A stretch of DNA of 64,000 nt from an uncultured Lachnospiraceae bacterium (GTDB lineage Bacteria; Bacillota; Clostridia; Lachnospirales; Lachnospiraceae): positions 1 to 64,000 of the forward strand of contig CAMWCA010000003.1 of the NCBI GenBank assembly GCA_947172705.1, given 5' to 3'. Shown piece by piece: positions 28,337 through 38,731 of this stretch. The translations under genes were made by a program, and so were the position numbers. The stretch's first letter is position 1. Each line of letters opens with the position of its first letter. The notes under the pieces were generated by a model. That model searched no databases and was not told where the DNA came from. It worked only from the letters and a program-made list of their open reading frames with translations.

Positions 28337-30901
28337 CTATTTGCGGCCGCAGCACTGTTTATACTTCTTTCCGCTGCCGCAAGGGCAGGGATCATTGGGA
28401 TAAACCTTGGTGGTTTCCCGCTTCACGGGAACCCTGGCTGCGGAATCATCCTTATTGGTGCCTGTGACCTTTGCCACCTGTTCTCTTTCCACCTTCTGCT
28501 CCACTCTCACATGGAAGAGCACCCGCACTGTCTCCTCCCGGATATTCTGTGTCATCTCGTCAAACATTTCATATCCGTTCAGTTTATATTCCACCAGGGG
28601 ATCTCTTTGTCCATATGCCTGAAGCCCTACTCCCTGGCGAAGCTGATCCATATCGTCAATGTGATCCATCCACTTTCTGTCGATGACCTTCAGCAAAATT
28701 ACCCGCTCCAGTTCGCGGATCGCCTCTGTCTCCGGAAACTCCGCTTCCTTTGCCTCATAGAGCTTTACTGCCTCTTCCTTCAACTGCTGCTTCAGGGCAT
28801 TCTTTTTAGGGGTATTGATACGCCCCCTGTTCACAGGTTTTAAAGGTATGGTGGGGAGCAGCAACGTATTCAATTCCTCCAAATTCCAGTCATCATAATC
28901 GGTATCGTCGCCAATTACAATATCAACGGAATTCTCCGTAATATCCGTAATCATTTTGTAGATGGCATCCCGCATACTCTCACCGTCCAGAACACGGCGT
29001 CTTTCCTCATATATGATCTCTCTCTGTTCGTTCATCACCTGATCGTACTCAAGGAGATTCTTTCTGATACCATAGTTGTTATTTTCGATCTTCTTCTGTG
29101 CCGATTCGATGGCATTGCTCAGGGTCTTATGCTCGATCTCCTGATTTTCAGGAATCCCCAGGGCATTAAACATATTGATCAGACGCTCGGAACCAAACAA
29201 CCGCATCAGATCGTCTTCCAGTGAAATGTAAAATTTGGAAACGCCAGGATCACCCTGCCGTCCGGAACGACCGCGGAGCTGATTATCAATACGTCTGGAT
29301 TCATGACGTTCCGTACCGATAATTCTAAGACCTCCCGCCGCTCTTGCCTGATCGTCCAGCTTGATATCCGTACCACGCCCCGCCATATTGGTGGCAATGG
29401 TAACGGCGCCGTGAATACCGGCATCGGCAACGATCTCCGCTTCCATCTCATGGAATTTGGCGTTCAGCACCTTATGGGGAATTCCCCGTTTGGTCAGCAG
29501 CTTGCTCAGTTCTTCGGAGGCTTCGATGGTAATGGTACCTACCAGTACCGGCTGCCCATTGGCATGAGCGTCGCACACCGCCTCCACGATGGCATGGAGC
29601 TTTTCTTTCCTTGTCTTATAGACCGCGTCCTGCAGATCCTTTCTTGCCACAGGCATGTTAGTGGGAATTTCAATTACATCCATTCCGTAAATGTCACGGA
29701 ACTCCCTCTCTTCCGTCAACGCCGTACCGGTCATGCCTGCCTTCTTGGTAAACTTATTGAAAAAGTTCTGGAAAGTGATATTGGCAAGGGTCTTGCTCTC
29801 TCTTTTCACCTTCACATGCTCTTTTGCTTCGATTGCCTGATGAAGACCGTCTGAATAACGGCGTCCCGGCATAATACGACCTGTAAATTCATCTACGATC
29901 AAAACCTGGTCATCCTTCACCACATAGTCCTGATCCCTGAACATCAGATTATTAGCCCGCAGAGCAAGGGTAATATTATGCTGAATTTCTATATTCTCCG
30001 GGTCTGCAAGGTTATCGATCTGGAAGAACTTCTCCACCTTGTCCACACCCTGCGCTGTCAGATTGACTACCTTGTCCTTTTCATTGACAATGAAGTCTCC
30101 CGTTTCTTCTCTTTCCACGCCCATAATGGCGTCCATCTTGGTCAGATCCTGCATGTCCTCGCCACGCTTCATCTGCTTGGCAAGAATATCACAGACCTCG
30201 TAAAGCTTCGTTGATTTTCCGCTCTGTCCGGATATGATCAAAGGCGTCCTTGCCTCGTCAATGAGCACAGAGTCCACCTCATCGATAATGGCATAGTGGA
30301 GATCCCGCAATACCAGCTGCGCCTTATAGATCACCATATTGTCTCTTAGATAATCAAAGCCCAGTTCATTGTTGGTAACATAGGTAATATCACAGGCGTA
30401 AGCCTCTCTTCTTTCATCCGACTTCATACTGTTGAGCACTACGCCTACGGTAAGCCCCAAAAATTTGTGAACCTCTCCCATCCACTCGGCATCACGTTTG
30501 GCAAGGTAATCGTTGACAGTCACCACATGCACGCCTTTTCCTTCCAGGGCATTTAAATATGCCGGAAGGGTGGACACCAGAGTTTTTCCCTCGCCGGTCT
30601 TCATCTCTGCAATACGCCCCTGATGAAGGATAATGCCGCCGATCAGCTGCACTCTGTAATGCTCCATATTCAGCACCCTTCTTGCCGCCTCTCTTACAAC
30701 CGCAAACGCCTCGGGAAGCAGATCGTCCAGAGTTTCTCCCCCTGCAAGGCGCTTCTTAAATTCCTCGGTTTTCCCTGCAAGCTCCGTATCGGACAACGCC
30801 TGCATGGTAGGACGCAGATCCTCGATCGCCTGCACAGTGCCTTCAATACGTTTCAATTCCCTCTCACTATGTGTTCCAAATACTTTTTGGACTAAGTTCA
30901 T
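28337..30901 (-). CDS. secA: Preprotein translocase subunit SecA
   Basis: [33 protein letters not shown]-terminal [13 protein letters not shown]. Confidence 0.98.
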   Translation of the reverse strand: MNLVQKVFGTHSERELKRIEGTVQAIEDLRPTMQALSDTELAGKTEEFKKRLAGGETLDDLLPEAFAVVREAARRVLNMEHYRVQLIGGIILHQGRIAEMKTGEGKTLVSTLPAYLNALEGKGVHVVTVNDYLAKRDAEWMGEVHKFLGLTVGVVLNSMKSDERREAYACDITYVTNNELGFDYLRDNMVIYKAQLVLRDLHYAIIDEVDSVLIDEARTPLIISGQSGKSTKLYEVCDILAKQMKRGEDMQDLTKMDAIMGVEREETGDFIVNEKDKVVNLTAQGVDKVEKFFQIDNLADPENIEIQHNITLALRANNLMFRDQDYVVKDDQVLIVDEFTGRIMPGRRYSDGLHQAIEAKEHVKVKRESKTLANITFQNFFNKFTKKAGMTGTALTEEREFRDIYGMDVIEIPTNMPVARKDLQDAVYKTRKEKLHAIVEAVCDAHANGQPVLVGTITIEASEELSKLLTKRGIPHKVLNAKFHEMEAEIVADAGIHGAVTIATNMAGRGTDIKLDDQARAAGGLRIIGTERHESRRIDNQLRGRSGRQGDPGVSKFYISLEDDLMRLFGSERLINMFNALGIPENQEIEHKTLSNAIESAQKKIENNNYGIRKNLLEYDQVMNEQREIIYEERRRVLDGESMRDAIYKMITDITENSVDIVIGDDTDYDDWNLEELNTLLLPTIPLKPVNRGRINTPKKNALKQQLKEEAVKLYEAKEAEFPETEAIRELERVILLKVIDRKWMDHIDDMDQLRQGVGLQAYGQRDPLVEYKLNGYEMFDEMTQNIREETVRVLFHVRVEQKVEREQVAKVTGTNKDDSAARVPVKRETTKVYPNDPCPCGSGKKYKQCCGRK

Positions 30902-30965
30902 GATAAACCCTCCATACCGCTTTCAACAACAAGCGCCGCCACACTTTGCGAACCGGCTTATTGTT

Positions 30966-31004
30966 AAAAAAAACTGCAAATCTTATTGTAGCAGATTTGC
31001 AGTT
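30966..31004 (-). terminator. Intrinsic terminator downstream of trpB2
   Basis: AACTGCAAATCT ... AGATTTGCAGTT followed by a U-run on the - strand. Confidence 0.85.
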
Positions 31005-31042
31005 ACTATTCAACTATTCAAATATTATCATTTTGTAAACAA

Positions 31043-32431
31043 TTAAATTTCATTGCCTGGGAATTTAGGAATCCCTGCAAACCCTTTCGCCAGATCCTCA
31101 TCGGTAGGAATATAGTCGCCCATCTCTCCATCGTTATAACGTCCATACGCCACCATATCAAAGTAACCTGTTCCCGTAAGTCCAAAGAGGATCGTCTTTT
31201 CTTCTCCGGTCTCCTTGCACTTCATTGCCTCATCTATTGCCACCTTAATTGCATGGGAGCTTTCAGGTGCAGGCAAAATTCCCTCTACTCTTGCAAATTC
31301 TTCCGCTGCTTTAAATACTGCGGTCTGCTCTACGCTGACAGCTTCCATATAACCGTCATCATACAGCTGGGACAATACGGAACTCATGCCGTGATAGCGA
31401 AGACCGCCCGCGTGATTTGCCGCAGGTATAAATCCGCTTCCCAGGGTATACATTTTGGCAAGAGGACATACCTTTCCGGTATCGCAAAAGTCATACACAT
31501 ATTTTCCTCTGGTAAGGCTGGGGCAGGATGCAGGCTCCACTGCAATAAATCTGTAATCCGCTTCTCCTCTTAATTTTTGTCCCATAAACGGAGAGATCAA
31601 ACCGCCCAGATTGGAACCGCCTCCGGCGCATCCAATGATAATATCCGGTTTAATACCGTATTTATCCATTGCCGTTTTGGTTTCCAAACCGATCACGGAC
31701 TGATGAAGGAGAACCTGGGTCAGCACAGATCCCAGTACATAGCGATAGCCTTCCTGTGAAACAGCCGCTTCCACCGCCTCGGAAATGGCACAGCCAAGGC
31801 TTCCTGTGGTTCCGGGGAACTCCTCTAAAATTTTTCTTCCCACCTCGGTGGTGTTAGAAGGAGAAGGGGTAACATTTGCCCCGTAAGTTCTCATAACCTC
31901 TCTTCTAAAAGGCTTCTGCTCATAAGAGCATTTTACCATATATACCTGACAATCCAGTCCAAGATAAGCGCATGCCATGGAAAGCGCCGTTCCCCATTGA
32001 CCTGCTCCGGTCTCCGTGGTCACGCCTTTCAACCCCTGCTCTTTCGCATAATACGCCTGGGCAATGGCTGAATTCAACTTATGGCTGCCGCTTGTGTTAT
32101 TACCCTCAAATTTATAGTAGATCTTCGCCGGAGTCTGTAACTTTTCCTCCAGGCAATAAGCACGTACAAGGGGTGAGGGACGATACATTTTATAAAACTT
32201 TTTGATCTCATCCGGAATCTCAAAATACGGGGTTGTGTCATCCAGCTCCTGCCTGCAAAGTTCCTCACAGAAAATGCCCTTCATTTCGTCAATGGTCAAA
32301 GGCTGCAGGGTTTCCGGGTTCAAAAGGGGCGCCGGCTTATTCTTCATGTCAGCGCGCACATTATACCACCTGTCCGGCATCTCTTTTTCTTCCAGATAAA
32401 TTTTGTAGGGGATCTTCTTTTCTTCGCTCAT
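31043..32431 (-). CDS. TrpB-like PLP enzyme (TrpB2 type)
   Basis: KFEGNNTSGSHKLNSAIAQAYYAKEQG, TETGAGQWGTALS, GCAGGGSNLGG. Confidence 0.92.
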   Translation of the reverse strand: MSEEKKIPYKIYLEEKEMPDRWYNVRADMKNKPAPLLNPETLQPLTIDEMKGIFCEELCRQELDDTTPYFEIPDEIKKFYKMYRPSPLVRAYCLEEKLQTPAKIYYKFEGNNTSGSHKLNSAIAQAYYAKEQGLKGVTTETGAGQWGTALSMACAYLGLDCQVYMVKCSYEQKPFRREVMRTYGANVTPSPSNTTEVGRKILEEFPGTTGSLGCAISEAVEAAVSQEGYRYVLGSVLTQVLLHQSVIGLETKTAMDKYGIKPDIIIGCAGGGSNLGGLISPFMGQKLRGEADYRFIAVEPASCPSLTRGKYVYDFCDTGKVCPLAKMYTLGSGFIPAANHAGGLRYHGMSSVLSQLYDDGYMEAVSVEQTAVFKAAEEFARVEGILPAPESSHAIKVAIDEAMKCKETGEEKTILFGLTGTGYFDMVAYGRYNDGEMGDYIPTDEDLAKGFAGIPKFPGNEI

Positions 32432-32524
32432 GTTTCCTCCATTCCCGAAGCGGTTTTCGTGGTTCCTTTCACGTTTAAAACCCTTCGCACTGTTGAATTA
32501 TATGGTGATTAAGTTGCCGAAAGG

Positions 32525-32835
32525 GATAAAAAAACTCCTATCCCAATCCATTGCTGGGACAAGAGTAACTCTCCTGCGGTGCCACCCGGCTTGATGCAAT
32601 TATACTGCATCCGCTCATCGCATACTGTCATATGCTTGATTTGGTAACGAAGTATCCTCTCCGTCTCGTCTACTTACTCCTTCGACTTGCCCTCCGAAGC
32701 CCATTCCCTCAAGTTCCTTATGCTGCATTCCACCAGTTTGCAGCTCTCTGTGATAAGAAGCGATCTCCCGTATAAATGATCTGTGGGAAATCCTCAAGGT
32801 ACTCACTCTTCTTCAACGGTTTACTAAATCACTTA
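32525..32835 (-). ncRNA. T-box leader, probable Trp (UGG) specifier
   Basis: GGGTGGCACCGCAGGAG (32571-32587), AGAGAGCTGC...CTGGTGGAATGCAGC distal stem I, GAATGGGC candidate specifier loop, ACTCTTGTCCCA/TGGGATAGGAGT-TTTTTT terminator. Confidence 0.9.
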
Positions 32836-32856
32836 TAACATATGCAGTGAAGAAAG

Positions 32857-34767
32857 TCAATGATAATTTTTATGGACACAAAGCACCAGGCTCATATGGG
32901 CAGGCACGTCCACCTTAACGCCCTCCGCTGTTACCTGGCTGACCACCGCTTTCCCAAGGTAATCCTGCGTAAAAGCCTGATTATCGAACCCAAAATCCTC
33001 GAGCGCAAGCATGACCTCATTTACCTTGTCGTCTGTGGAGCTGATCACGATGATAAGTTCCTCCTCCGTAAAGCGCGCATAAGAAAAAACATAGCCTTTT
33101 TCGCTGATGATCTGGAACCCTCCGTTTTCCAGTGCCGGGGAATGCCGCTTTAAGGCTATTAAGCGCTGATACATGTCAAACCGTTCCGCCGCTTCCTTTT
33201 TCTCACGCCAATTCCAGTCCATAGGGTTTCTGCACTCCTCAATCAGCTCTGTTCCGCCCGTAAGCGCCACTTCGTCTCCATAATACACACTGACGGTTCC
33301 AGGCAGCGTAAACATCATAATAACAGCCGTTTCGTAATCATTGACAGAGATATTCTCGTTATTGTGAAGCCGCGGAACATCATGGCTGTCCAACAAATTG
33401 AACATCTGATGTTGGATTACACTCGGAAGTTTTCCGTAAAACTGCCTGATACGGGATGCCAACCGCTTCGCCGTTACTTTCTCCCGCTCTCTGCCAAGTT
33501 CGGCATCCCTTGACAGGAATAAATCTCTTTCCCCTACGAACTCGCGTATCGGACGCGCGCACCCGTAATAGTTCATCGTGGAATCCCAGCGATCCCCCTG
33601 TAGATCATCGGAACAGTCCACCCAATCTTCCGCCAGCAGGAACAGATCTTCTTTCTCTGCTTTCAGATTTTCACGAATCTCTGCCAACACCTCCCCATGC
33701 ACATCTACATATTGATTGCGTGCCATACACTCTGCTACGTCAAACCTCCATCCGTCGATATGATACGGACTTTTCACCCATTTCTTTAACACGGAAGCGC
33801 CGCTTCGATAAACCATATCCCGAAGCTTTTGCGAACCATAATTTAACTTCGGCATTGTCTGTACGTCGCACCAGACGTCATACTGCTTCTTATCGTCCAA
33901 AAAGTAAAACTCTCTCTCCTCCGCTCCCGGATTATGATACGCCCCCACGGAAACATCATAAAACTGCCCGCTCTTATTAAACCATATTCCATCGGAACTG
34001 GTATGGTTAATGGAAATATCCAGCATAAGCTTCATGCCTCTTTTATGCAGCTCCCCGGTAAGCTTGATCAGCGCGCGGTCTCCCCCGAGATGAGGATCAA
34101 TTGTAAAATAATCAAGCGCGTCGTATTTATGTACGGAAGGAGACAGAAAAATCGGATTTAAATAGACAGCATTTACGCCCAGTTCCTGTAGATAATCCAG
34201 TTTTTGGATAATGCCTTCCAGATCTCCGCCGTAAAAATCCATATTTCTTGTCTCTGTATACTTCCCCGCCGGAGTATCCCACTCCTTGATGGCAATCGAG
34301 GGATAGCCCTGATAAAAATATTCATTGTCCTGCACAGAAATCTCCGGATCACCGTTATAAAATCGATCCGGGAATATTTGATAAAACACAGCGCTGCTTA
34401 CCCATTTTGCAGGCTTAAAGTTTATCGGAATAATAAAATCGCGGGATTCCTCCGGTATATAATCTGTAATCCGATACTGTGTGTAATAATATATTTCCCG
34501 ATCGGTTACCAAGTAGAACTGATAGCGAAACGTCCTTTCCCGCATTATCACTTCTACTCTGTAATACAGTAATTTTCCCTTTTCCTCACACTGCATTTCC
34601 AGCCGCCGCTCTATACCAAACTCCCTATAGCGCAAATACACGCTTCGTATTGCATCATTTTTTCTCATCCGAATGGAAATGGTTACTTTCTCATGCAGCT
34701 CCGGATAAGGATTGCTGACAAAATATTTTGTAGAATCACTGTATACGCTTTCCAGCCAATTACTCAT
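32857..34767 (-). CDS. GH13 alpha-amylase family (neopullulanase/cyclomaltodextrinase-like)
   Basis: VFYQIFPDRFYNGD, GWRFDVAE, LDSHDVPRLH. Confidence 0.92.
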   Translation of the reverse strand: MSNWLESVYSDSTKYFVSNPYPELHEKVTISIRMRKNDAIRSVYLRYREFGIERRLEMQCEEKGKLLYYRVEVIMRERTFRYQFYLVTDREIYYYTQYRITDYIPEESRDFIIPINFKPAKWVSSAVFYQIFPDRFYNGDPEISVQDNEYFYQGYPSIAIKEWDTPAGKYTETRNMDFYGGDLEGIIQKLDYLQELGVNAVYLNPIFLSPSVHKYDALDYFTIDPHLGGDRALIKLTGELHKRGMKLMLDISINHTSSDGIWFNKSGQFYDVSVGAYHNPGAEEREFYFLDDKKQYDVWCDVQTMPKLNYGSQKLRDMVYRSGASVLKKWVKSPYHIDGWRFDVAECMARNQYVDVHGEVLAEIRENLKAEKEDLFLLAEDWVDCSDDLQGDRWDSTMNYYGCARPIREFVGERDLFLSRDAELGREREKVTAKRLASRIRQFYGKLPSVIQHQMFNLLDSHDVPRLHNNENISVNDYETAVIMMFTLPGTVSVYYGDEVALTGGTELIEECRNPMDWNWREKKEAAERFDMYQRLIALKRHSPALENGGFQIISEKGYVFSYARFTEEELIIVISSTDDKVNEVMLALEDFGFDNQAFTQDYLGKAVVSQVTAEGVKVDVPAHMSLVLCVHKNYH

Positions 34768-34797
34768 AATCACCTCTATCCTGACGCAGCTCCATAA

Positions 34798-35688
34798 CTA
34801 TTCCTTGACCGCGCCTACTACAATTCCGTCTTTAAAATACTTCGTTACAAATGGATACATAATCATCAGCGGCAATGTTGACACAACGATCTTAGCCGCA
34901 TTTAAGGTTTTCTCTGAAATTGTCAGATATTCCTGAATCTTCTTCGGATCTGTAACACGGGATATATCAAAAGAGGCTGTTACGGACTGAATGTAGGTCT
35001 GCAGCGGATAATTTCTGATCTTGGATATATAAAGTATTCCCGTAAAATAATCGTTCCAGTGCCCCACCGCGCAGAACAGGATGATTGTTGCAATGCAGGG
35101 TTTGGACATCGGTATGAATACATTCCATAATGTCTGAAAAGGATTGGCTCCGTCTATCTGCGTCGCCTCTTCCAGTTCCTTGGGCACACTACGGAAGAAA
35201 TTCATTAGCAGAATCACGTTTCCCACACCTACTGCAGAAGGCAGGATCAGCGACCACAGCGTATCGCAAAGCCCAAGTTTGTTCACGACAAGATAGGTAG
35301 GAATCATTCCTCCATTGAACAGCATCGCAAACAGCACGATCCGCATATAGATTTTTTGCGCATAAAACTCTCTGGTGCTCTTCGACAATGGATATGCCAT
35401 AACGATTACCAGTACAATGTTGATGATCGTTCCCAGGATCGTTCTGGCAAACGATATCATTAAAGAGCGCCAATACTGCGCCTCCTTGAGCAGTTTTGCA
35501 TAGGAATTGACGGTAAAGTCCACCGGCAATATCCCTACCCTTCCCGCCGTAGCCGCCGCACTGTTGCTGAACGAAATTGCTGCCATATTAAGCAGAGGCA
35601 ACAGGCACGCAAGGGCAAGGGCAATTGTTATCATATATATTATAATATCCGCAAATCTGATTCTTTTCTTCATGACCGCCTTTCCCAT
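34798..35688 (-). CDS. Carbohydrate ABC transporter permease (LplC-like)
   Basis: EAA-like loop KELEEATQIDGANPFQTLWNVFIPMSKP. Confidence 0.9.
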   Translation of the reverse strand: MGKAVMKKRIRFADIIIYMITIALALACLLPLLNMAAISFSNSAAATAGRVGILPVDFTVNSYAKLLKEAQYWRSLMISFARTILGTIINIVLVIVMAYPLSKSTREFYAQKIYMRIVLFAMLFNGGMIPTYLVVNKLGLCDTLWSLILPSAVGVGNVILLMNFFRSVPKELEEATQIDGANPFQTLWNVFIPMSKPCIATIILFCAVGHWNDYFTGILYISKIRNYPLQTYIQSVTASFDISRVTDPKKIQEYLTISEKTLNAAKIVVSTLPLMIMYPFVTKYFKDGIVVGAVKE

Positions 35689-35696
35689 CCTCGTCT

Positions 35697-36584
35697 CTAA
35701 AACATTCTTCTGTCGGAGAATGTTGTTACCAGCTTGTTAGCCGTTAAGATCAAGATCATTCCCAACGTAGATTTAATGAGTCCCACCGCCGTACCAATGC
35801 TGTATTGCCGCTTCGTCATACCCATCCGATATACAAAAGTGTCCAAAATATCCCCTGTATCATAGACCAGCGGATTATACAAATTATAGATCTGGTCAAA
35901 ACCTGCCGACAGAATATTTGGAAGTTCCATTGTCAACATGATTAAAATGATCGGAAGAATGCCCGGTAGCGTAATGTGGATCAGCTTCTTAAATCGGGTT
36001 GCCCCGTCAATGGAAGCCGCCTCATACAGCCCGGGATCTATTCCCGTCAATGCTGCAAAATACACAATGGACGCATATCCGAATTCTTTCCAGCTTTCCG
36101 TAAATATGATGATCTTTCTAAACCATTGATTTGTCCCAAGAAACATAATCGGCTCCAGCCCCACCGACCCGATCACCTTATTAACAGGTCCTTCCAAAGA
36201 AAATATCATCTGCACCACGGATGCAAACACTACCCATGAGAGAAAATGGGGAAGATAGACAATGGTCTGCACGCTGCTTTTCACAAATTTATTTTCAACC
36301 TCATTGATTAATAACGCAAAAGATACGGGAACCACACTTTTGAGGAAAATTTTCCAGAATGAAATAATAATGGTATTACTGAAAATCTGCCGGCTGTCGC
36401 GCAGCGTAAAAATTGTTTTAAAATTCTGCAGCCCTACCCACTTTGATCCCAGAATGCCTTTTGCCGGAATATAATTCTGAAATGCCATCACAACCCCAAA
36501 CATCGGCACAAACGTAAAAATAATCAGTAGAAAAAGCCCCGGAAACATCATTAAATGATAGTATATTTGTTTTTTCTTTCTCAT
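35697..36584 (-). CDS. Carbohydrate ABC transporter permease (LplB-like)
   Basis: EAA-like loop PGLYEAASIDGATRFKKLIHITLPGILP. Confidence 0.9.
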   Translation of the reverse strand: MRKKKQIYYHLMMFPGLFLLIIFTFVPMFGVVMAFQNYIPAKGILGSKWVGLQNFKTIFTLRDSRQIFSNTIIISFWKIFLKSVVPVSFALLINEVENKFVKSSVQTIVYLPHFLSWVVFASVVQMIFSLEGPVNKVIGSVGLEPIMFLGTNQWFRKIIIFTESWKEFGYASIVYFAALTGIDPGLYEAASIDGATRFKKLIHITLPGILPIILIMLTMELPNILSAGFDQIYNLYNPLVYDTGDILDTFVYRMGMTKRQYSIGTAVGLIKSTLGMILILTANKLVTTFSDRRMF

Positions 36585-36693
36585 CTGACCCTCCTGTGGT
36601 CAAGCCAAAAGCCCTGCGGCATTTACCGGGAGCCGAGTAACGCCGCCCCCTGATCAACGCATCCGCCCAGCTCCCGTTTACCGCGCTCCGGAA

Positions 36694-38457
36694 TTAATTA
36701 CCTGCCTGCTCGCTTACCTCCGCGGTGATGGTATCTCCCCCTGCCGCTTTCCACTCCTCCACAAATGTATCAAACTCGCTTACAGGAACCTCCCCCGTCA
36801 CGATCTGCATGACGGTCTTCCTTTCCAATGTTCTGAGGGTCTCCCACATCATACCCATAGACTCTGTCTGCCCAAAAAATACAGGATTAACAGAATTAAC
36901 GTCTGCTTCCAGCATCTGCTTCGCCGCTACCATACGACAGTTATAATCGATCCAATTCTGCTTCTCCGGCTGTTCTCCCGCCTCTACAGATGCAAGATAA
37001 GACTTGCAGGACTCATACAGGCTGTTTTCATACGCCGTCATATTCTGTGGATCTCTCGTTCCGTCTATCGCTTCCTTGATATGGGTGTAACTTCTTGCCA
37101 CCGCATCATACCAGTCAAACCCACCGATAAACTCAATGCCGTATCCGTGATTTACCCATTCCATATATGCCGCCGCTTCTGCACTGTCATCGGTATATGC
37201 CGCATCTCCCTGATTGTAATCCAACGTCAGGGATTTGATCTTAACAAGGAGCTCCGGATGTTCAAAGCCTTTCCGCACTACGAAATAGACTTCCTGATTG
37301 GGATTTCCCGTCCACGTGGTAACCTTGCCGTCGGAACCTGCCGGAACCAGATAGGATACCCATTCAGCCTCAGGATTTAATTCATAACATCCGCCCAAGT
37401 CATAAGGCAGCCACCATCCGGCAAATACCGAACCGCATCTCCCATCAGTGATCAGAGATGTCACTTCCGCATACTTACGGGTAGAAAATTCTTTATCGAT
37501 CAATCCCTTTGCATACCAGTCCGCCAAAAGGGTAAGCCCTTCTTTCATTTCCGGTTGTACCGAACCATATCCCACTGATCCGTCCCCCGTCCTGATCCAC
37601 TGCTCCGGACACGCTCCAAACATGGTAAATACGTTGTTCATCTTATATGCGGAAGAATAATTGCCATACAGGAAGTTGCTCTCCGTAGTACAGAGAGGAA
37701 TCCCTACCGTTTTACCGGCGCCGTTATTTCCCGGGTCCCGCTCCACAAAAGCCGTGACGATCGCCTCTACGTCTTCCAGGGTTTCAGGCTCCTTCAAGCC
37801 AAGCTGATCCATCCAGTCCTTGCGCAACCATAAGAATTCCGGTCCGCCGGAAATATTAGTAGTGGGCATGGCGTAAAGCTTGCCGTCAAAAGTCGCCATA
37901 TCAAGCGCCCGTCCGTCATAAGAATCATAGATTTCTTTCATCAGACTGCTGGCGCAATTGCTGTAAGCCTCTGTCAGATCTTCTACCAGATCATTTTCAA
38001 CCAAAGCCACAAGCTCTTCATGTGTAACAGCCATAATATCGGGCAGATCGCCGCTGGAAATTGCCATGGATACTTTGGTTCGGTAATCGTCTCCATCGGC
38101 AGCCTCAAAATAGTCCGTATTCTGTACGTTCAACTTCGCTTTATAAAATTCCGTATAGGCGCTGTGCTCGGGCGATCCATTCTCCCAATCTTCCGGATAT
38201 GTTCTGCTGGGGTCCACTGTTACGCCGATGGTATAGTTGACCGTATCCGGATAAGGCGCATACGGATCTGTTGCCGCCAATACCCATGGATCTGCTTCAC
38301 CGGTTTCCGTCTGCGGGGAATCTCCTTCCGCGCCTGCCTCCGCCTGCGGGGCATTCTCCGTCGATTTTCCTGTACCCTTATCCGATCCACATGCAGTGAC
38401 GATCCCCATTAACATCACCGCTGTAAGCCCCAAAGCCATTATTCTTTTTGCTCTCAT
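36694..38457 (-). CDS. Extracellular sugar-binding lipoprotein (LplA-like)
   Basis: Signal peptide/lipobox MGIVTACGS, large family-1 SBP. Confidence 0.9.
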   Translation of the reverse strand: MRAKRIMALGLTAVMLMGIVTACGSDKGTGKSTENAPQAEAGAEGDSPQTETGEADPWVLAATDPYAPYPDTVNYTIGVTVDPSRTYPEDWENGSPEHSAYTEFYKAKLNVQNTDYFEAADGDDYRTKVSMAISSGDLPDIMAVTHEELVALVENDLVEDLTEAYSNCASSLMKEIYDSYDGRALDMATFDGKLYAMPTTNISGGPEFLWLRKDWMDQLGLKEPETLEDVEAIVTAFVERDPGNNGAGKTVGIPLCTTESNFLYGNYSSAYKMNNVFTMFGACPEQWIRTGDGSVGYGSVQPEMKEGLTLLADWYAKGLIDKEFSTRKYAEVTSLITDGRCGSVFAGWWLPYDLGGCYELNPEAEWVSYLVPAGSDGKVTTWTGNPNQEVYFVVRKGFEHPELLVKIKSLTLDYNQGDAAYTDDSAEAAAYMEWVNHGYGIEFIGGFDWYDAVARSYTHIKEAIDGTRDPQNMTAYENSLYESCKSYLASVEAGEQPEKQNWIDYNCRMVAAKQMLEADVNSVNPVFFGQTESMGMMWETLRTLERKTVMQIVTGEVPVSEFDTFVEEWKAAGGDTITAEVSEQAGN

Positions 38458-38537
38458 AATTACATTTACCTCCCTGCTTTCCTGTTAACCTGTAGGTACC
38501 CTTCTAAAAGGTATCCTTCCAAAAACTGGACATTTAC

Positions 38538-38557
38538 TTAGTTTACCGATAAACTAA
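38538..38557. promoter_or_regulatory. Candidate LacI-family operator
   Basis: Near-perfect palindrome TTAGTTTACCGATAAACTAA between the SBP gene and the divergent LacI gene. Confidence 0.7.
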
Positions 38558-38704
38558 TTATAGCATAGCTTAATACGCTAGGTTTTGTCAATACAATTCG
38601 TTTAATTTCGGTCAATATTTCTAAAATTTATCCCTGTACATTAGTAATAATTGACAAAATTTGCCTTTTATGTTATGATTCAAAAAGCAAATTAAAAACA
38701 CGTT

Positions 38705-38724
38705 TTGATTTATCGTTAAACTAG
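38705..38724. promoter_or_regulatory. Second candidate LacI-family operator
   Basis: TTGATTTATCGTTAAACTAG, similar core, just upstream of the LacI start. Confidence 0.65.
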
Positions 38725-38731
38725 GTGGATT

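Noticed and set aside
32615-32806. 63-aa - strand ORF upstream of trpB2
   Set aside because: Entirely inside the T-box leader RNA
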